DNA from: Pradoshia eiseniae
GTDB taxonomy: Bacteria > Bacillota > Bacilli > Bacillales > Pradoshiaceae
NCBI RefSeq assembly: GCF_002946355.1
Contig: NZ_PKOZ01000010.1
Location: 1-64,000, forward strand
DNA: 64,000 bases
Direction: 5' to 3'
This document shows, in pieces, positions 53,818-63,474 of this stretch. Numbering within the stretch: position 1 is the first letter of the stretch; each line of letters starts with the position of its first letter. The notes below the pieces were generated by a model. It worked only from the letters and a program-made list of their open reading frames with translations, was not told where the DNA came from and did not search any database. Made by a program: the position numbers and the translations under genes.

Positions 53818-55026
53818 TCATTGCCCTTTTGCTTCTTTCTTAAAAACCCGGTAATTAATGATATGTAAACCAATCAAAATAACGGAAACAACAATCAATA
53901 ATAACATGTACGGCTCCGCACTATATTCCCCTTTCAACCCAACAAGTGGTGTGACAATTCCACCGACGAAGTATTGCAGGAGTCCAATTAAACTGGAGGC
54001 ACTGCCGCCTTTTTTCTGTCCGCTTACGGCAAGTGTGAAACTAATGGTACCTATCCCTGCGACCGGGGCCACCATAAAGAAAAATCCTAGGATAACTAGC
54101 CATATGCTATAGCCTTGGTATAGCGCGAACACTGTAATCGTAGCGCCGACAATTTGAGAGCCTGTATAAATCCGCAATAAGGTTAAGCTATCGATGTAAT
54201 CAACCAGCCTTCCTGTTAATTGAGCCATGATAATGAGGCCAGTCCCGAGGCAGGCAAAGACATAGCTATATTGCTGAGGGGTAAACTGATACAGGTTTTG
54301 GATAATGAATGGTGAAGCAGATAAATAGCCGAAGAAAAGGGCAAACGTAAACCCTTGAATCAAACCTGGAACGATAAACGTTGATGTGGTGACGAGCTGC
54401 TTGTAGTCCTGCAAAATAGAGGAGAACTGAACCTTGCCAAGTCTCTCGGCAGGCAAAGTTTCCTGAACCTTAAAGGCTGTACCGAGCACCATCAAAACCC
54501 CAAATAACACTAAAATACCGAAGAGAATGCGCCATGTTGTAAAGGACAAGATGAAGCCGCCCAAAATTGGCGCTAAAATCGGCGCGGCCCCATTCACCAG
54601 CATGAGCGTCGCCAGAAATTTCGTCAACTCTCTCCCTTGGTAGAGATCGCTCGCAATCGCGCGTGAAATGACCACCCCTGCACCGCCACTAAACCCCTGG
54701 ATGAAACGGCAGATCATTAATGTTTCAATATTAGGGGCAATCGCACACATAAGAGATGCGGCTGTAAAAATCACCATTGAAATGACCAATGGCTTTTTGC
54801 GGCCAATGCTATCGGATATGGTCCCAATCACTACATTTCCAATCGCAAGGCCAATCATGAAGAAGGTCAATGTCAGCTGCGCAGCAGATGTCGTCGCACC
54901 TAATTCATTCTTGACCGTTGGCAAGGCAGGCAAATACATATCAATCGCTAACGGCCCGAACGCAGCCAGCCCGCTCATGATGACAATAAATAAAAACGTT
55001 GGTTTTGAAGCAGTCTTGTTATTCAA
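53818..55026 (-). CDS. Bcr/CflA-family MFS drug exporter
   Basis: 402 residues; start ATG 55026 with GGGGAGT upstream. Twelve hydrophobic segments. The N-terminal half has the Bcr/CflA signatures AFGPLAIDMYLPALP, the loop motif GTISDSIGRKKPLVISM and helix 5 GGAGVVISRAIASDLY with GAAPILAPILGGFI. It pumps antibiotics or other compounds out using protons; the substrate is not predictable. It is a single gene with its own terminator. No regulator is encoded next to it. Confidence 0.9.
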   Translation of the reverse strand: MNNKTASKPTFLFIVIMSGLAAFGPLAIDMYLPALPTVKNELGATTSAAQLTLTFFMIGLAIGNVVIGTISDSIGRKKPLVISMVIFTAASLMCAIAPNIETLMICRFIQGFSGGAGVVISRAIASDLYQGRELTKFLATLMLVNGAAPILAPILGGFILSFTTWRILFGILVLFGVLMVLGTAFKVQETLPAERLGKVQFSSILQDYKQLVTTSTFIVPGLIQGFTFALFFGYLSASPFIIQNLYQFTPQQYSYVFACLGTGLIIMAQLTGRLVDYIDSLTLLRIYTGSQIVGATITVFALYQGYSIWLVILGFFFMVAPVAGIGTISFTLAVSGQKKGGSASSLIGLLQYFVGGIVTPLVGLKGEYSAEPYMLLLIVVSVILIGLHIINYRVFKKEAKGQ

Positions 55027-55369
55027 ATCTATTCACTCCCCTTATTATTTTCGAAAAAAGATTTATTGTTTTAGGGGATTTTAATTAAACAATTAGGATA
55101 ATTAGAAATCCAAAAAGCAAAAGCATAGTTCTCTTGTATGTTATAAGTCATTTCTTTGGTCCTATTAGATTAGGTAGGTAATCATATATTGCTCAACCTT
55201 CAGAGAAAATATTTTTCCTTTTGTATTCACCATAGTACATGTTATAGTAAATTCTTTTTGGCACCGTTAAACATACTACTTTTTTATGTAAACTCAAGAT
55301 ATGAAATCCATATCCATCGTTGCACGTAGATAAAATACCTACGTTCACTGCGGAATGGATAAATCCTGC
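55027..55369. other. Non-coding stretch upstream of the MFS gene
   Basis: About 340 bp with no supported gene. It includes the MFS promoter region, AT-rich DNA and the start of the decayed cluster at about 55370. No clear regulatory structure was seen. Confidence 0.35.
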
Positions 55370-55735
55370 CAGTAATAAATCGTTTTATTTTATCTTGGTA
55401 ATTATCGGTTACTTCTAACCATACGTGCAGCCCTACTGTAGTACCGCCGTATGGTTCATAAGCATCAGCTATTTCTTCCTGTGGTGAGGCGTAGGATCAG
55501 GTCTTCTTTGCATGGACTCTCTGTCAATCCTGTGAAAGGTGAAAAAGTAGGTCTGATAAATATAGTTTGAGGGGACAAGTATCATTCCTGACAACTTCGT
55601 AATGAGCAGTCTTTTAGAAAACAGTTTCGTTTTTATTACGAACTTCAGTACTTCACTGCTAAAGAATAACGGAAAGAGGACAATGGAAATGACTAGGCCT
55701 GTAAAAAATAGGCATACTATTAAACCCACTCTTCC
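55370..55735 (-). pseudogene. Decayed copy of the 187-aa membrane protein gene
   Basis: Parallels 52470-52850 (for example TAATAAATCGTTTTA, GCATGGACTCTCTGTCAATCC). An 86-codon frame keeps the start (MGLIVCLFFTGLVISIVLFP, then SNYIYQTYFFTFHRIDRESM) and then breaks. Indels and stops show loss of function. Confidence 0.8.
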
Positions 55736-56485
55736 CCATTATCCCGAATGAACCTGATTAACTTGATAATGATTATAATGTCCTTCATCAATTATTCCTT
55801 GGAATGCCTGGTCCTCTACTCAGCCTTCCGTTTCATAATACTCGCAGCAGCACCATCTCTGAAGTCCCTTTTTCGATTTCCTTCACGCAATTCAAAGAAC
55901 ACACGTATCTTTCTTTTATCCGCTCAGCCTCCTTTATACTGCATCATAATTAACCACCTCGCCCGCTTCCGTATGATGAAGCCTGCTTAAAGGGACACAT
56001 ATCTATAGGGCATAAGCGATATCCCAAAGCCTCGGCCCGGGCGAATCCAGCTCGAAATCAATGATGCCTACTGGATCGGATCTCCGTATGAAAAATCATG
56101 TTATAGACAGCGAAATAATTATGACATATGACCTCCATTGTCTTTGGGGTGTTATCAGTTGGCTGACAGCCCTCTACAATCGGAAAGTCACTCACAGCAT
56201 CATGAAATTGACGAAGTATCTTCTCTATTCCTTTTAATGATTCATTCTACCGCATATAAGGTTTTAAAGGATAATTCTCCATTTCTCCCTCGATAAAAGT
56301 TGCCTCTTGATTCTTTTCATAAATCCCTAAAAAATTTGTTGCTTGCTGAACCCTTTGTTTTCTATATGCTGCCATAGTCTATGGATTGTTTCACTGCAGG
56401 GCTTTACATCTCGGCGAACCGTTGTACCAACGCGATACACGTTTGAGACATTTCCTCCTTACAGCAGCACTTCAGCTTGTTGCTC
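55725..56485 (-). pseudogene. Decayed copy of the phosphotransferase gene
   Basis: Follows 52855-53640 in full length order (for example ATAATGTCCTTCATCAATTA, CTCGAAATCAATGATGCC, ACGTTTGAGACATTTCCTCC) with many indels and stops. Its 5' end is abolished exactly where jetD ends (stop at 56484), so the Wadjet operon abuts or replaced its start. Confidence 0.85.
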
Positions 56486-57812
56486 ATTGTTCAAACTTCT
56501 TCCCCAAAAAGGTGATTCCTGTTTGTATACCTGTTTGTTTTTCTTTTATATCTTTGACTAAAGCACTTATTTGCTTTTCCTGATAAGCAGCCTTTCGAGT
56601 TTCTTCGATTTGTTTCAGTAACGAGGAGAGTCTTTCGTCTTGAATATTATTCAGCTTTTGTAACCTTGAAGCATCCAATTCAACCTCCGATAGACTGTTT
56701 AAGTAATCCTCTACGGAATATCTCCAATAATGAACGTTTTCTGGATATCTCCTAGCCAATGAACAAGCAATGGATATTCCTTCTGGATCGAAGTCGCCGG
56801 AATAATAAATCTGGCAACCTTGCTCCACAAGTTTCTTAATAACCTGAAATGCGGCCAATTTGATTTGTCCGTGTGTACAGATAACGGATACTGGTAACCC
56901 CTCAATTTCGTCTATCACGCTAGAAAATACGCCTGAGTTCTCCAATACAAACACCGGAGAGCCTTTTTTAATGGGGTATATCTTTTCCAGTTTCACAATC
57001 TCTCTAAGAGGTTCGTTGCGTACAGAGCCTTCCTTGAACGACTCTTCCCACGAGCCGAGTTTCTGTTCGTTCCGCTCCCCAATAAACCCATAGAGGGATA
57101 CATAGTTAGTAATATCATCTTTCATTATGCCGAATTCAAATAACAATTGGTTGATGTATTCCGCGTTCAGAGACCTTTGTACCTCCCCACCGTGTAACTC
57201 TGCTCTGATCAGCTGTAACGCACTGATTAGCTTGCTGTCGTTATCTAAACCGTGCGGGTTGCCTGTTACCTGTTCAGCGAATAAAGGCAGTCTTAGAGGT
57301 TTCTCCAACGGTAGCATAGATAAGGCTTTATAAATCTTCTCAATGCTATTAAATTCGTTTCTATTGTAAGCAGCTGTAAACCCTAATGTAATAGAATCTT
57401 TTGCTAAGATAGAAGCAGTTAAGATAGAAGTGTACGCTGTGTTGTATCTATCTTTCAACTCCTCAAAAAATCGCCTTTTAAGCGATTCACTTTCATATTG
57501 TTTGTCCTTCTTAAAGACCAGTTGCCTTCCGATAACTCCTTCAACTACATCAAACAATGATGCTCCCTCGAATTTAGTGTCTTGGAATTTATCCTCAAAT
57601 TTCTTTAAGGAGATTTGTACGCTTTTTTTTGTTGCGTAGTCTTTTTGAAACCAATTTCGTAAGACTATCTTTTCTTGTTCGGTTAGGTTGGTTAGTGCGA
57701 CAGTTCCACCAACACCTCCTAGGCTTTCGATTCTGTCAGCGAATTTCAAAAAGAGGCGGGAAAATCCCGCTCTCCCTTTAAAGTAGCTAATGGCTTCTTC
57801 TGTAGGTGACAC
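56484..57812 (-). CDS. jetD: Wadjet type II JetD, Toprim nuclease subunit
   Basis: GTG at 57812 after AGAGGAGA; 442 residues, matching the TIGR02679/DUF2399 layout. N-terminal helical arm domains (~1-270) carry FKGRAGFSRLFLKFADR and PLFAEQVTGNPHGLD. The Toprim domain has the acidic motif VFVLENSGVFS (Glu291) and SGDFDPEG (Asp340, Asp342, ~338-345). The catalytic Glu and DxD are intact. In Wadjet the JetABC loop-extruder loads JetD to cut circular DNA, such as plasmids. The gene is the last of the jetABCD operon and starts 20 bp after jetC. Confidence 0.92.
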   Translation of the reverse strand: MSPTEEAISYFKGRAGFSRLFLKFADRIESLGGVGGTVALTNLTEQEKIVLRNWFQKDYATKKSVQISLKKFEDKFQDTKFEGASLFDVVEGVIGRQLVFKKDKQYESESLKRRFFEELKDRYNTAYTSILTASILAKDSITLGFTAAYNRNEFNSIEKIYKALSMLPLEKPLRLPLFAEQVTGNPHGLDNDSKLISALQLIRAELHGGEVQRSLNAEYINQLLFEFGIMKDDITNYVSLYGFIGERNEQKLGSWEESFKEGSVRNEPLREIVKLEKIYPIKKGSPVFVLENSGVFSSVIDEIEGLPVSVICTHGQIKLAAFQVIKKLVEQGCQIYYSGDFDPEGISIACSLARRYPENVHYWRYSVEDYLNSLSEVELDASRLQKLNNIQDERLSSLLKQIEETRKAAYQEKQISALVKDIKEKQTGIQTGITFLGKKFEQ

Positions 57813-57832
57813 TTTTCTTTCTCCTCTCTTGC

Positions 57833-60800
57833 TTATAGCAGTTCAAATAGTTCAACTTGTTCAGAAGATGGTTCAATGACATCTTCCTGCTCTTTTTGTT
57901 CTGGTTCGTCTAGTTCCACTTCTGTTCGACGTTCTCCGTCCCACTTATACAACATTACAATAACGTCTTTTGAATTCTTTTCTCTCAAGATTTCAGCAAT
58001 AGACAGGCTATCTACTGTGTCGTAATCACCCCATAGAGCTTGAGAGTTCAAGATATAATTCAGTTGTAAATCTTCCATTAGCTTAAACATATCCCGAATG
58101 TTTTTATCGTCTACGCCTGCAAAGGCTTCGTCCATTGAAATAACATAAGGTGCTTCTTTGGATGCAGAACCATATTTCGAGAACAGAGCGGATAATAGTG
58201 GGATATACATTGATAAGGCGCGTTCCCCACCGCTAAGGGCGTTGTAGCGGTTCTTCGTCAGTTCTTTTCGGTCATCTTCTCCCTTTTTATAGAACAGCTT
58301 AAATTCGAACCATTTACGATAGTCGAGAACTTCCTTGATTACTGATTCCAATGATTTCTTTCCATCTTCGTTTTGCTCATAAATGTCTTTAGCAGTTTGA
58401 ATTTTGGAAGTGAAATGCTTCGTTAGTCTTCTATAATCGGTGTCCTTTAACGTATCAGGATCCCTTTGGAGAAGATTGATAAGTTGAGACGTTTTCATCT
58501 CGTCCGTTTCCTTCGCTTCTTTCGGTTTCCATTCGACAGACAATCTTAAGTCGTTGGACGTGTTGCGCTCGCCCATTAAGCGGTTAATTTCTGCTTTCCA
58601 CTTTTGAGCTTTACTGATTAGTTCTCTAATCCGCTCCCCGATTTTATCCATTATGATTTCCTTGTACATCTTTTCGTCTTCTGAACGTAATATAGATTGA
58701 AGGAGTTCAATTTGTTCCACCATATCGTTCTGTACAACCATTGGGGATGTGGTCTTTCCGTCATACATCAAGGAAATGATGGTCCGTTGGTTTGTTAATT
58801 GTAGTTCATCCAATTCTTTGGCGAATAATTCAACTCCTTCATCCTGAATGTCAGGTAAATGAAACTCTTCTTTTCTGGAAGAAGGATGGAAATCACCTAA
58901 CCCTTTAATGGTGGTCTCTCTTAGCTCAACATTCAATTCATCTTGAAGTTTGTGGACATCTTGATACGTGTTTTTGCCTAACTCTTCTATCACCAAATTG
59001 CAAAGTGTGTCGATGTCTTCCTCGTTTGATAATGTTTCTCGATCAAACACTTCGTAGAATTTCTTGTTCACTTCGGCCACAAAGATATCTCCTCTGACTT
59101 TCACTAACTGCTTGTAAAAATCAATTGAAGATAACTTTTCCGACACCTCGTGGGTTAACTGAGGAATTAAACTTTTTAATTCACCTTTTTTCTCGGATTT
59201 TCCTGTCATTTCCGTTGGAATCTCCGCTAACCGGTCTTCTGCGGCCTTGAGTTCGCGTTCAATATCATCAATGCCTTCTCGGTCTAAGTATTCTTGTAGT
59301 TGTTTGGCTGTTTCTTCAAGCAATCGTTTCTCGCGCTCAATCTGATTACAAGAATATCTGAGATTGTCTAAATCCATTTCAAGGTCCTCAAGTTGCTCAT
59401 TGATTGACTTGATTTCGTTTTTCTTAGAGACATAATTCAAACCGTTCATCCGCAAATTCTCTAAGGTTCTTAAATAGTTGTTGCATTCCGTAGAAGCTGT
59501 TTCATAAGCTTCAAGGTTCGCTTTTAACTTGTGGTGCTTTGTTTGGTTGATTAAATTGCTATAGATTTCGTTGTACTCTGTACGCGCCTTTTGAAGTGTT
59601 ATTTCAACGCGCTCTTTTTGATTGTTAATTGACTTTATCTCCCTGGTAAAAGAGTCAATTTGTTCAGATATCCCCTTTAATACTTTGGTAGAAGGGAATT
59701 GATACTTTTCTTTGTTCAGTTGTTTGGTTGAATTGTCAATCTGCTCTAATGCAAGGAATAGCTCCTCTTGTCTGGAGTTCAGTAAAGCGATTTCTTCTTC
59801 AAGGGCAGCAATCAACTTTTCTTTGTATTGTTTTCGCGCTTCTTTCCCAATGAAATTAGCTGATTTTTGATAAGCAGCAAACCCTTTGACTACACCGTGT
59901 TGGTATGAACCAAACGTTGTGACATATGTTCCTTCAAACACTTCTTCGATGGAAATGCTCTTTAAGATGGCTTCTACTTCCGCTTGTAACGATTGCATAT
60001 CTTTCGGTAAGCAGATATCAAGGTATTCATCTAATGTTTTTACATCCTCTTTTAACTCTTGAGGAAGTAAAATGGAGTCTGATTCAGTGACTTCGCCAGC
60101 AAAAGTATTCGCCACGATTAAGCCGTCTAAAATGCCCATTTCAGCTAAAGAGGACTCGATGCGTTCTTTTTCATCGTCCGTCATATTACCTTTGAATTCT
60201 ACAGCTTCATAAAACGGTACAAATGGAATTTTGCGTTTGGTCAATTCTTTACGAGTTGCTACAGTTTGTTCATTTCTAGTCGGCTCGGGGTCTTGTTTGC
60301 TTTTCACTTGTTCCAATTCTGCTTTTTTGTCTTTGGTTTCCTTCTTCAATGAATCGAGTTTGTAGGTAAGCTCGGTTTTGGTACGAAACAATTCCTGCTT
60401 GATTTCGTTGTAAAAGGTATCTATTAAACTCTTAACATCGTAAAGGGTGCTATCTTCTTCTAAACCATTTAAGGTGGTGATTAAGCGGTTCAGTTGCTCT
60501 TTTTCTAATGTGAACACCTGGTTTGTGTCATTCCACTTCATAATGGATTGATTAAACAGATCGATTTCTTCTTCTAAATCATTTTGTAACTTGGAGATTT
60601 TTTTCTCAAACTCTTTGATATCTTCATCCAGTTCGCTTAATGCAGCTTTTCTATCCTCTAAGCTCTTTTTTAGGTAGATTTCTTGATGGAGCAGTTTTAC
60701 AATTCCATTTATTTCCTTGATGTGGGTGTCTAAATTCGTTCTCCATTGTTCAGCAGCAAGGGTCGGGTCTTCTCCAATGTCAAATTTATGTGTATAGTTA

Positions 60801-62071
60801 TCACGGTTTAAACGATGTCCATTGAAGTCAATTTCCTCTGCGATTTCATCCAATTCCTCAAGGTAAAGTACATTTTTCTTCTCGAAACTGTATAATTCAT
60901 CGTTTTTACCTTTTAATGAGGCATCCAAACGCTTCTGAGCATCCTCTTTATTTAGTAAATTGTTATTTTGCTTCTCTAAAGCTGCGCCTTTAGCTGCTAT
61001 CTGGGGTTTTAGCTCATTAAGCTTCCTTTGAGCTTTCCGTACATCGTTATCTTCAAAGGTTTTAAGTCTTTCTTTCAACTTCTTTTGTTCCAATTCTAAG
61101 GAATGAATTTCCTCTAAGATGCCGCTTAATTGTTTTTTGGTTTTCTCTAATTCCTTCTCTGCTTTCTTATGTTCTTGTTCAGCATTCTTCTGTTTGTCTA
61201 TAGTTCTAGCATAATCTGTCGCTCTGAAGGTTAGCACGGAACGGTTATATTCTTGATATTTATTGGTCAGTCGTTTTATTAGCTGATGGTCTTCCTTGAG
61301 CTTTTCCAAGCGTTGATTATGTAAGTCGATATTTTGAATGGTCTCTGTTAAGGAACGTAAGTCATTTAGCGTCAATTCCGGCAGAGAACTCTCTAGAATT
61401 TGATAGATTTTATTCGGCTCTAAATCGTTCGATAGTTTGGGAGTACGGATTCTCACCACTAGGTTAATCATTTCTAAGTAATCTTCTAATGACTCGAACT
61501 TGTATATGTACTTATTGACCAACTCTGCATATTCACGTTGCTTGACTTTTACATACCCGCATTTTTCTCGGTCTACATAGTTTTCTAGTTCTTTCTGGCT
61601 AAATGGGACCATTACTTTTTCGCCGCTCTCGTCAAGTTGATATTTGAACAGGTTGAAGTCTTTGCCCACGCGCTTATTCTTGATAACAAAATACCAACTC
61701 TTATAATCGTCGCTGTCTTTTTTGGCGTTAAAGCCGATACCTGTAGTTATGTATTCTTCAGTGTGTTTCTTTTTATATTCTAAAAATAGATAGCTTGTTT
61801 TTTCGGATACATCTGGATTCTCACCGAAAATGTAATCGATCATTTTCCTGGAGCGAGAACCAAAAGGGTCTAACCGGCTTGGTTCCTTATTACCATCTAA
61901 TAATAAAGGTAAGAAGCTCTGGGTTGTAACGGACTTTCCTGAACCATTGGAACCTCTGATAAGTAGATGTCCATTTTCAAAAGGGAATAGTTCATATGTG
62001 TAATACCAATAATTCAGTACGCCTGCTAAATTCATTTGCCATTTATTCGTTTCCGTTTGATATCCTTTCAT
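57833..62071 (-). CDS. jetC: Wadjet type II JetC, SMC-like ATPase
   Basis: 1412 residues; ATG at 62071 after AAAGGAGC. It belongs to the TIGR02680-type MukB-like ATPases: NKWQMNLAGVLNYWYY, Walker A GSNGSGKS (~40-47), RLDPFGSRSRKMIDYI (~75), long paired coiled coils (~285-500 and ~760-1000) and a C-terminal head with signature LSGGERALSMYIPLL and Walker B VISMDEAFAGVD, both intact. It is the DNA-loop-extruding motor of the complex. It starts 4 bp after jetB, so the operon is tightly packed. Confidence 0.95.
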   Translation of the reverse strand: MKGYQTETNKWQMNLAGVLNYWYYTYELFPFENGHLLIRGSNGSGKSVTTQSFLPLLLDGNKEPSRLDPFGSRSRKMIDYIFGENPDVSEKTSYLFLEYKKKHTEEYITTGIGFNAKKDSDDYKSWYFVIKNKRVGKDFNLFKYQLDESGEKVMVPFSQKELENYVDREKCGYVKVKQREYAELVNKYIYKFESLEDYLEMINLVVRIRTPKLSNDLEPNKIYQILESSLPELTLNDLRSLTETIQNIDLHNQRLEKLKEDHQLIKRLTNKYQEYNRSVLTFRATDYARTIDKQKNAEQEHKKAEKELEKTKKQLSGILEEIHSLELEQKKLKERLKTFEDNDVRKAQRKLNELKPQIAAKGAALEKQNNNLLNKEDAQKRLDASLKGKNDELYSFEKKNVLYLEELDEIAEEIDFNGHRLNRDNYTHKFDIGEDPTLAAEQWRTNLDTHIKEINGIVKLLHQEIYLKKSLEDRKAALSELDEDIKEFEKKISKLQNDLEEEIDLFNQSIMKWNDTNQVFTLEKEQLNRLITTLNGLEEDSTLYDVKSLIDTFYNEIKQELFRTKTELTYKLDSLKKETKDKKAELEQVKSKQDPEPTRNEQTVATRKELTKRKIPFVPFYEAVEFKGNMTDDEKERIESSLAEMGILDGLIVANTFAGEVTESDSILLPQELKEDVKTLDEYLDICLPKDMQSLQAEVEAILKSISIEEVFEGTYVTTFGSYQHGVVKGFAAYQKSANFIGKEARKQYKEKLIAALEEEIALLNSRQEELFLALEQIDNSTKQLNKEKYQFPSTKVLKGISEQIDSFTREIKSINNQKERVEITLQKARTEYNEIYSNLINQTKHHKLKANLEAYETASTECNNYLRTLENLRMNGLNYVSKKNEIKSINEQLEDLEMDLDNLRYSCNQIEREKRLLEETAKQLQEYLDREGIDDIERELKAAEDRLAEIPTEMTGKSEKKGELKSLIPQLTHEVSEKLSSIDFYKQLVKVRGDIFVAEVNKKFYEVFDRETLSNEEDIDTLCNLVIEELGKNTYQDVHKLQDELNVELRETTIKGLGDFHPSSRKEEFHLPDIQDEGVELFAKELDELQLTNQRTIISLMYDGKTTSPMVVQNDMVEQIELLQSILRSEDEKMYKEIIMDKIGERIRELISKAQKWKAEINRLMGERNTSNDLRLSVEWKPKEAKETDEMKTSQLINLLQRDPDTLKDTDYRRLTKHFTSKIQTAKDIYEQNEDGKKSLESVIKEVLDYRKWFEFKLFYKKGEDDRKELTKNRYNALSGGERALSMYIPLLSALFSKYGSASKEAPYVISMDEAFAGVDDKNIRDMFKLMEDLQLNYILNSQALWGDYDTVDSLSIAEILREKNSKDVIVMLYKWDGERRTEVELDEPEQKEQEDVIEPSSEQVELFELL

Positions 62072-62075
62072 CTGT

Positions 62076-63470
62076 TTATGCTCCTTTTGTTGTTACTATT
62101 TTTTCTTCGTCCAATGCTATAAAATCATCATCTTTCGATAAGACATACTTTTCGATTGCATCCAATGAGGTTTTAACAGTCATTTTAGAATCTTTGTTGT
62201 CCTTGTTAAACGTGTCCACGATTTCTCTGAATAGGTCCATTGATAGGTAATGGTCTCCTTCCACAAAGAAACCCATCTCCTTAATTCTTCTTACAAAGTA
62301 TCGTTGGAATAGGTAGTCCCGTGGGAATGTTCCTCCAATTCGTACCGCTGGCGGATAGAGAATGACCGAATAGGTTTGTTTATCGTAATCGGCAAACTTC
62401 CAATCAATTAAGTAATCCAACACGCTTTCCGCGAGCTCAACTGGTTCCTGCTCTCTGTAGTTTTTGCTCCAACCGTGACCAAACTCGTCTTGTAATTCCT
62501 CAATCCATTTTTCGAATACTTCCTTCCCTATCGAATATTCGAAGTCTGGAAGTTGTTCATCGCCTAGTTCCTTCACCTTTGCTTTGAGCAAAGCAGAGAA
62601 TTGTAAGACGACATCTGAGATGGTTTTAAGGTTAGGGTGCTGCTGTCCTGTGAGGTTCTTCTCTTTGGAGACTAGCAATAATTCATTCTTATAAACTTCT
62701 AATTCAAAATGGGTATTTTCCGGTATGTTTTCAACCATACGATGAGTCTGTAAAGATAGATATCTCTTTTCCTCGTCCGTTAGTTCGTGTCTATAGACCA
62801 CCGGGGAGAAGAATAATCGTCTGTTTAATGCTTGTAAATTCATCCTTGCGGTAGGCTCTTCGCCAGGTATCTTCCAACTATCCTCCAACATTTCGTTCAC
62901 ATTCTGAAATTCTTGGACAGGTTTGGAGAAATACCGCATAAAGTATTTTGAATTCATCGTCGGCCGATACAAAATTTCCTCTTTTCCGTCCGTTTTGTAT
63001 TTATCTATCTCTCCTTCTAAGCATTCCACAAGGTCCATTGCTTGGGCGTATTTCATTGCTCTGCAGAAGGATAAACGATGCTGATAGTTCTCCCATCTTA
63101 CTTCTATTTGGTCATCGAAAAAGTTTTTCACGTTTTCAACCAACGTACTTACTAAAAATAAATCGTCTTTTGCTTTATCTTCTAAATAAGCAAGAATCGC
63201 GGCAAAAATTGAATAGTCCATCGGTTCTTTAAACCCTAGTGTATCCCCTTGTATCCCCATCCACTTCTCAGTACGGTAAGGAATCTTCTCCAACTTATAT
63301 AAATCGATTCCTGCGTAAAGTCGATATCCGAAGTTCTCTACAAAGTATTTTTGGATGGCTTTTTGATTTCGCTTAATGTTCATATATTCAGCGGGGTGTG
63401 TCCGTTTCTGAATCCAAAAGTTCTCAAGCAGGGCTGTTACGCCCGCTCTAAATTGTTCTTTGTCTGACAT
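62076..63470 (-). CDS. jetB: Wadjet type II JetB (DUF2398)
   Basis: The start ATG 63470 follows GGGAG at 9 bp and is 4 bp after the jetA stop; the frame runs upstream to a TTG at 63497 inside jetA. The 464-residue protein fits DUF2398: EQFRAGVTALLENFWI, NFGYRLYAGIDLYKLEKIP (~50-70), MDYSIFAAILAYLED (~95), then winged-helix and C-terminal DYDKQTYSVILYPPAVRIGG, with KDDDFIALDEEKIVTTKGA at the end. It is the MukE-like subunit that joins JetA and JetC. Confidence 0.88.
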   Translation of the reverse strand: MSDKEQFRAGVTALLENFWIQKRTHPAEYMNIKRNQKAIQKYFVENFGYRLYAGIDLYKLEKIPYRTEKWMGIQGDTLGFKEPMDYSIFAAILAYLEDKAKDDLFLVSTLVENVKNFFDDQIEVRWENYQHRLSFCRAMKYAQAMDLVECLEGEIDKYKTDGKEEILYRPTMNSKYFMRYFSKPVQEFQNVNEMLEDSWKIPGEEPTARMNLQALNRRLFFSPVVYRHELTDEEKRYLSLQTHRMVENIPENTHFELEVYKNELLLVSKEKNLTGQQHPNLKTISDVVLQFSALLKAKVKELGDEQLPDFEYSIGKEVFEKWIEELQDEFGHGWSKNYREQEPVELAESVLDYLIDWKFADYDKQTYSVILYPPAVRIGGTFPRDYLFQRYFVRRIKEMGFFVEGDHYLSMDLFREIVDTFNKDNKDSKMTVKTSLDAIEKYVLSKDDDFIALDEEKIVTTKGA

Positions 63471-63474
63471 AGTC

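Noticed and set aside
53858-55084. Plus-strand frames opposite the MFS gene
   Set aside because: Low-complexity Thr/Ile-rich antisense shadows of membrane helices.
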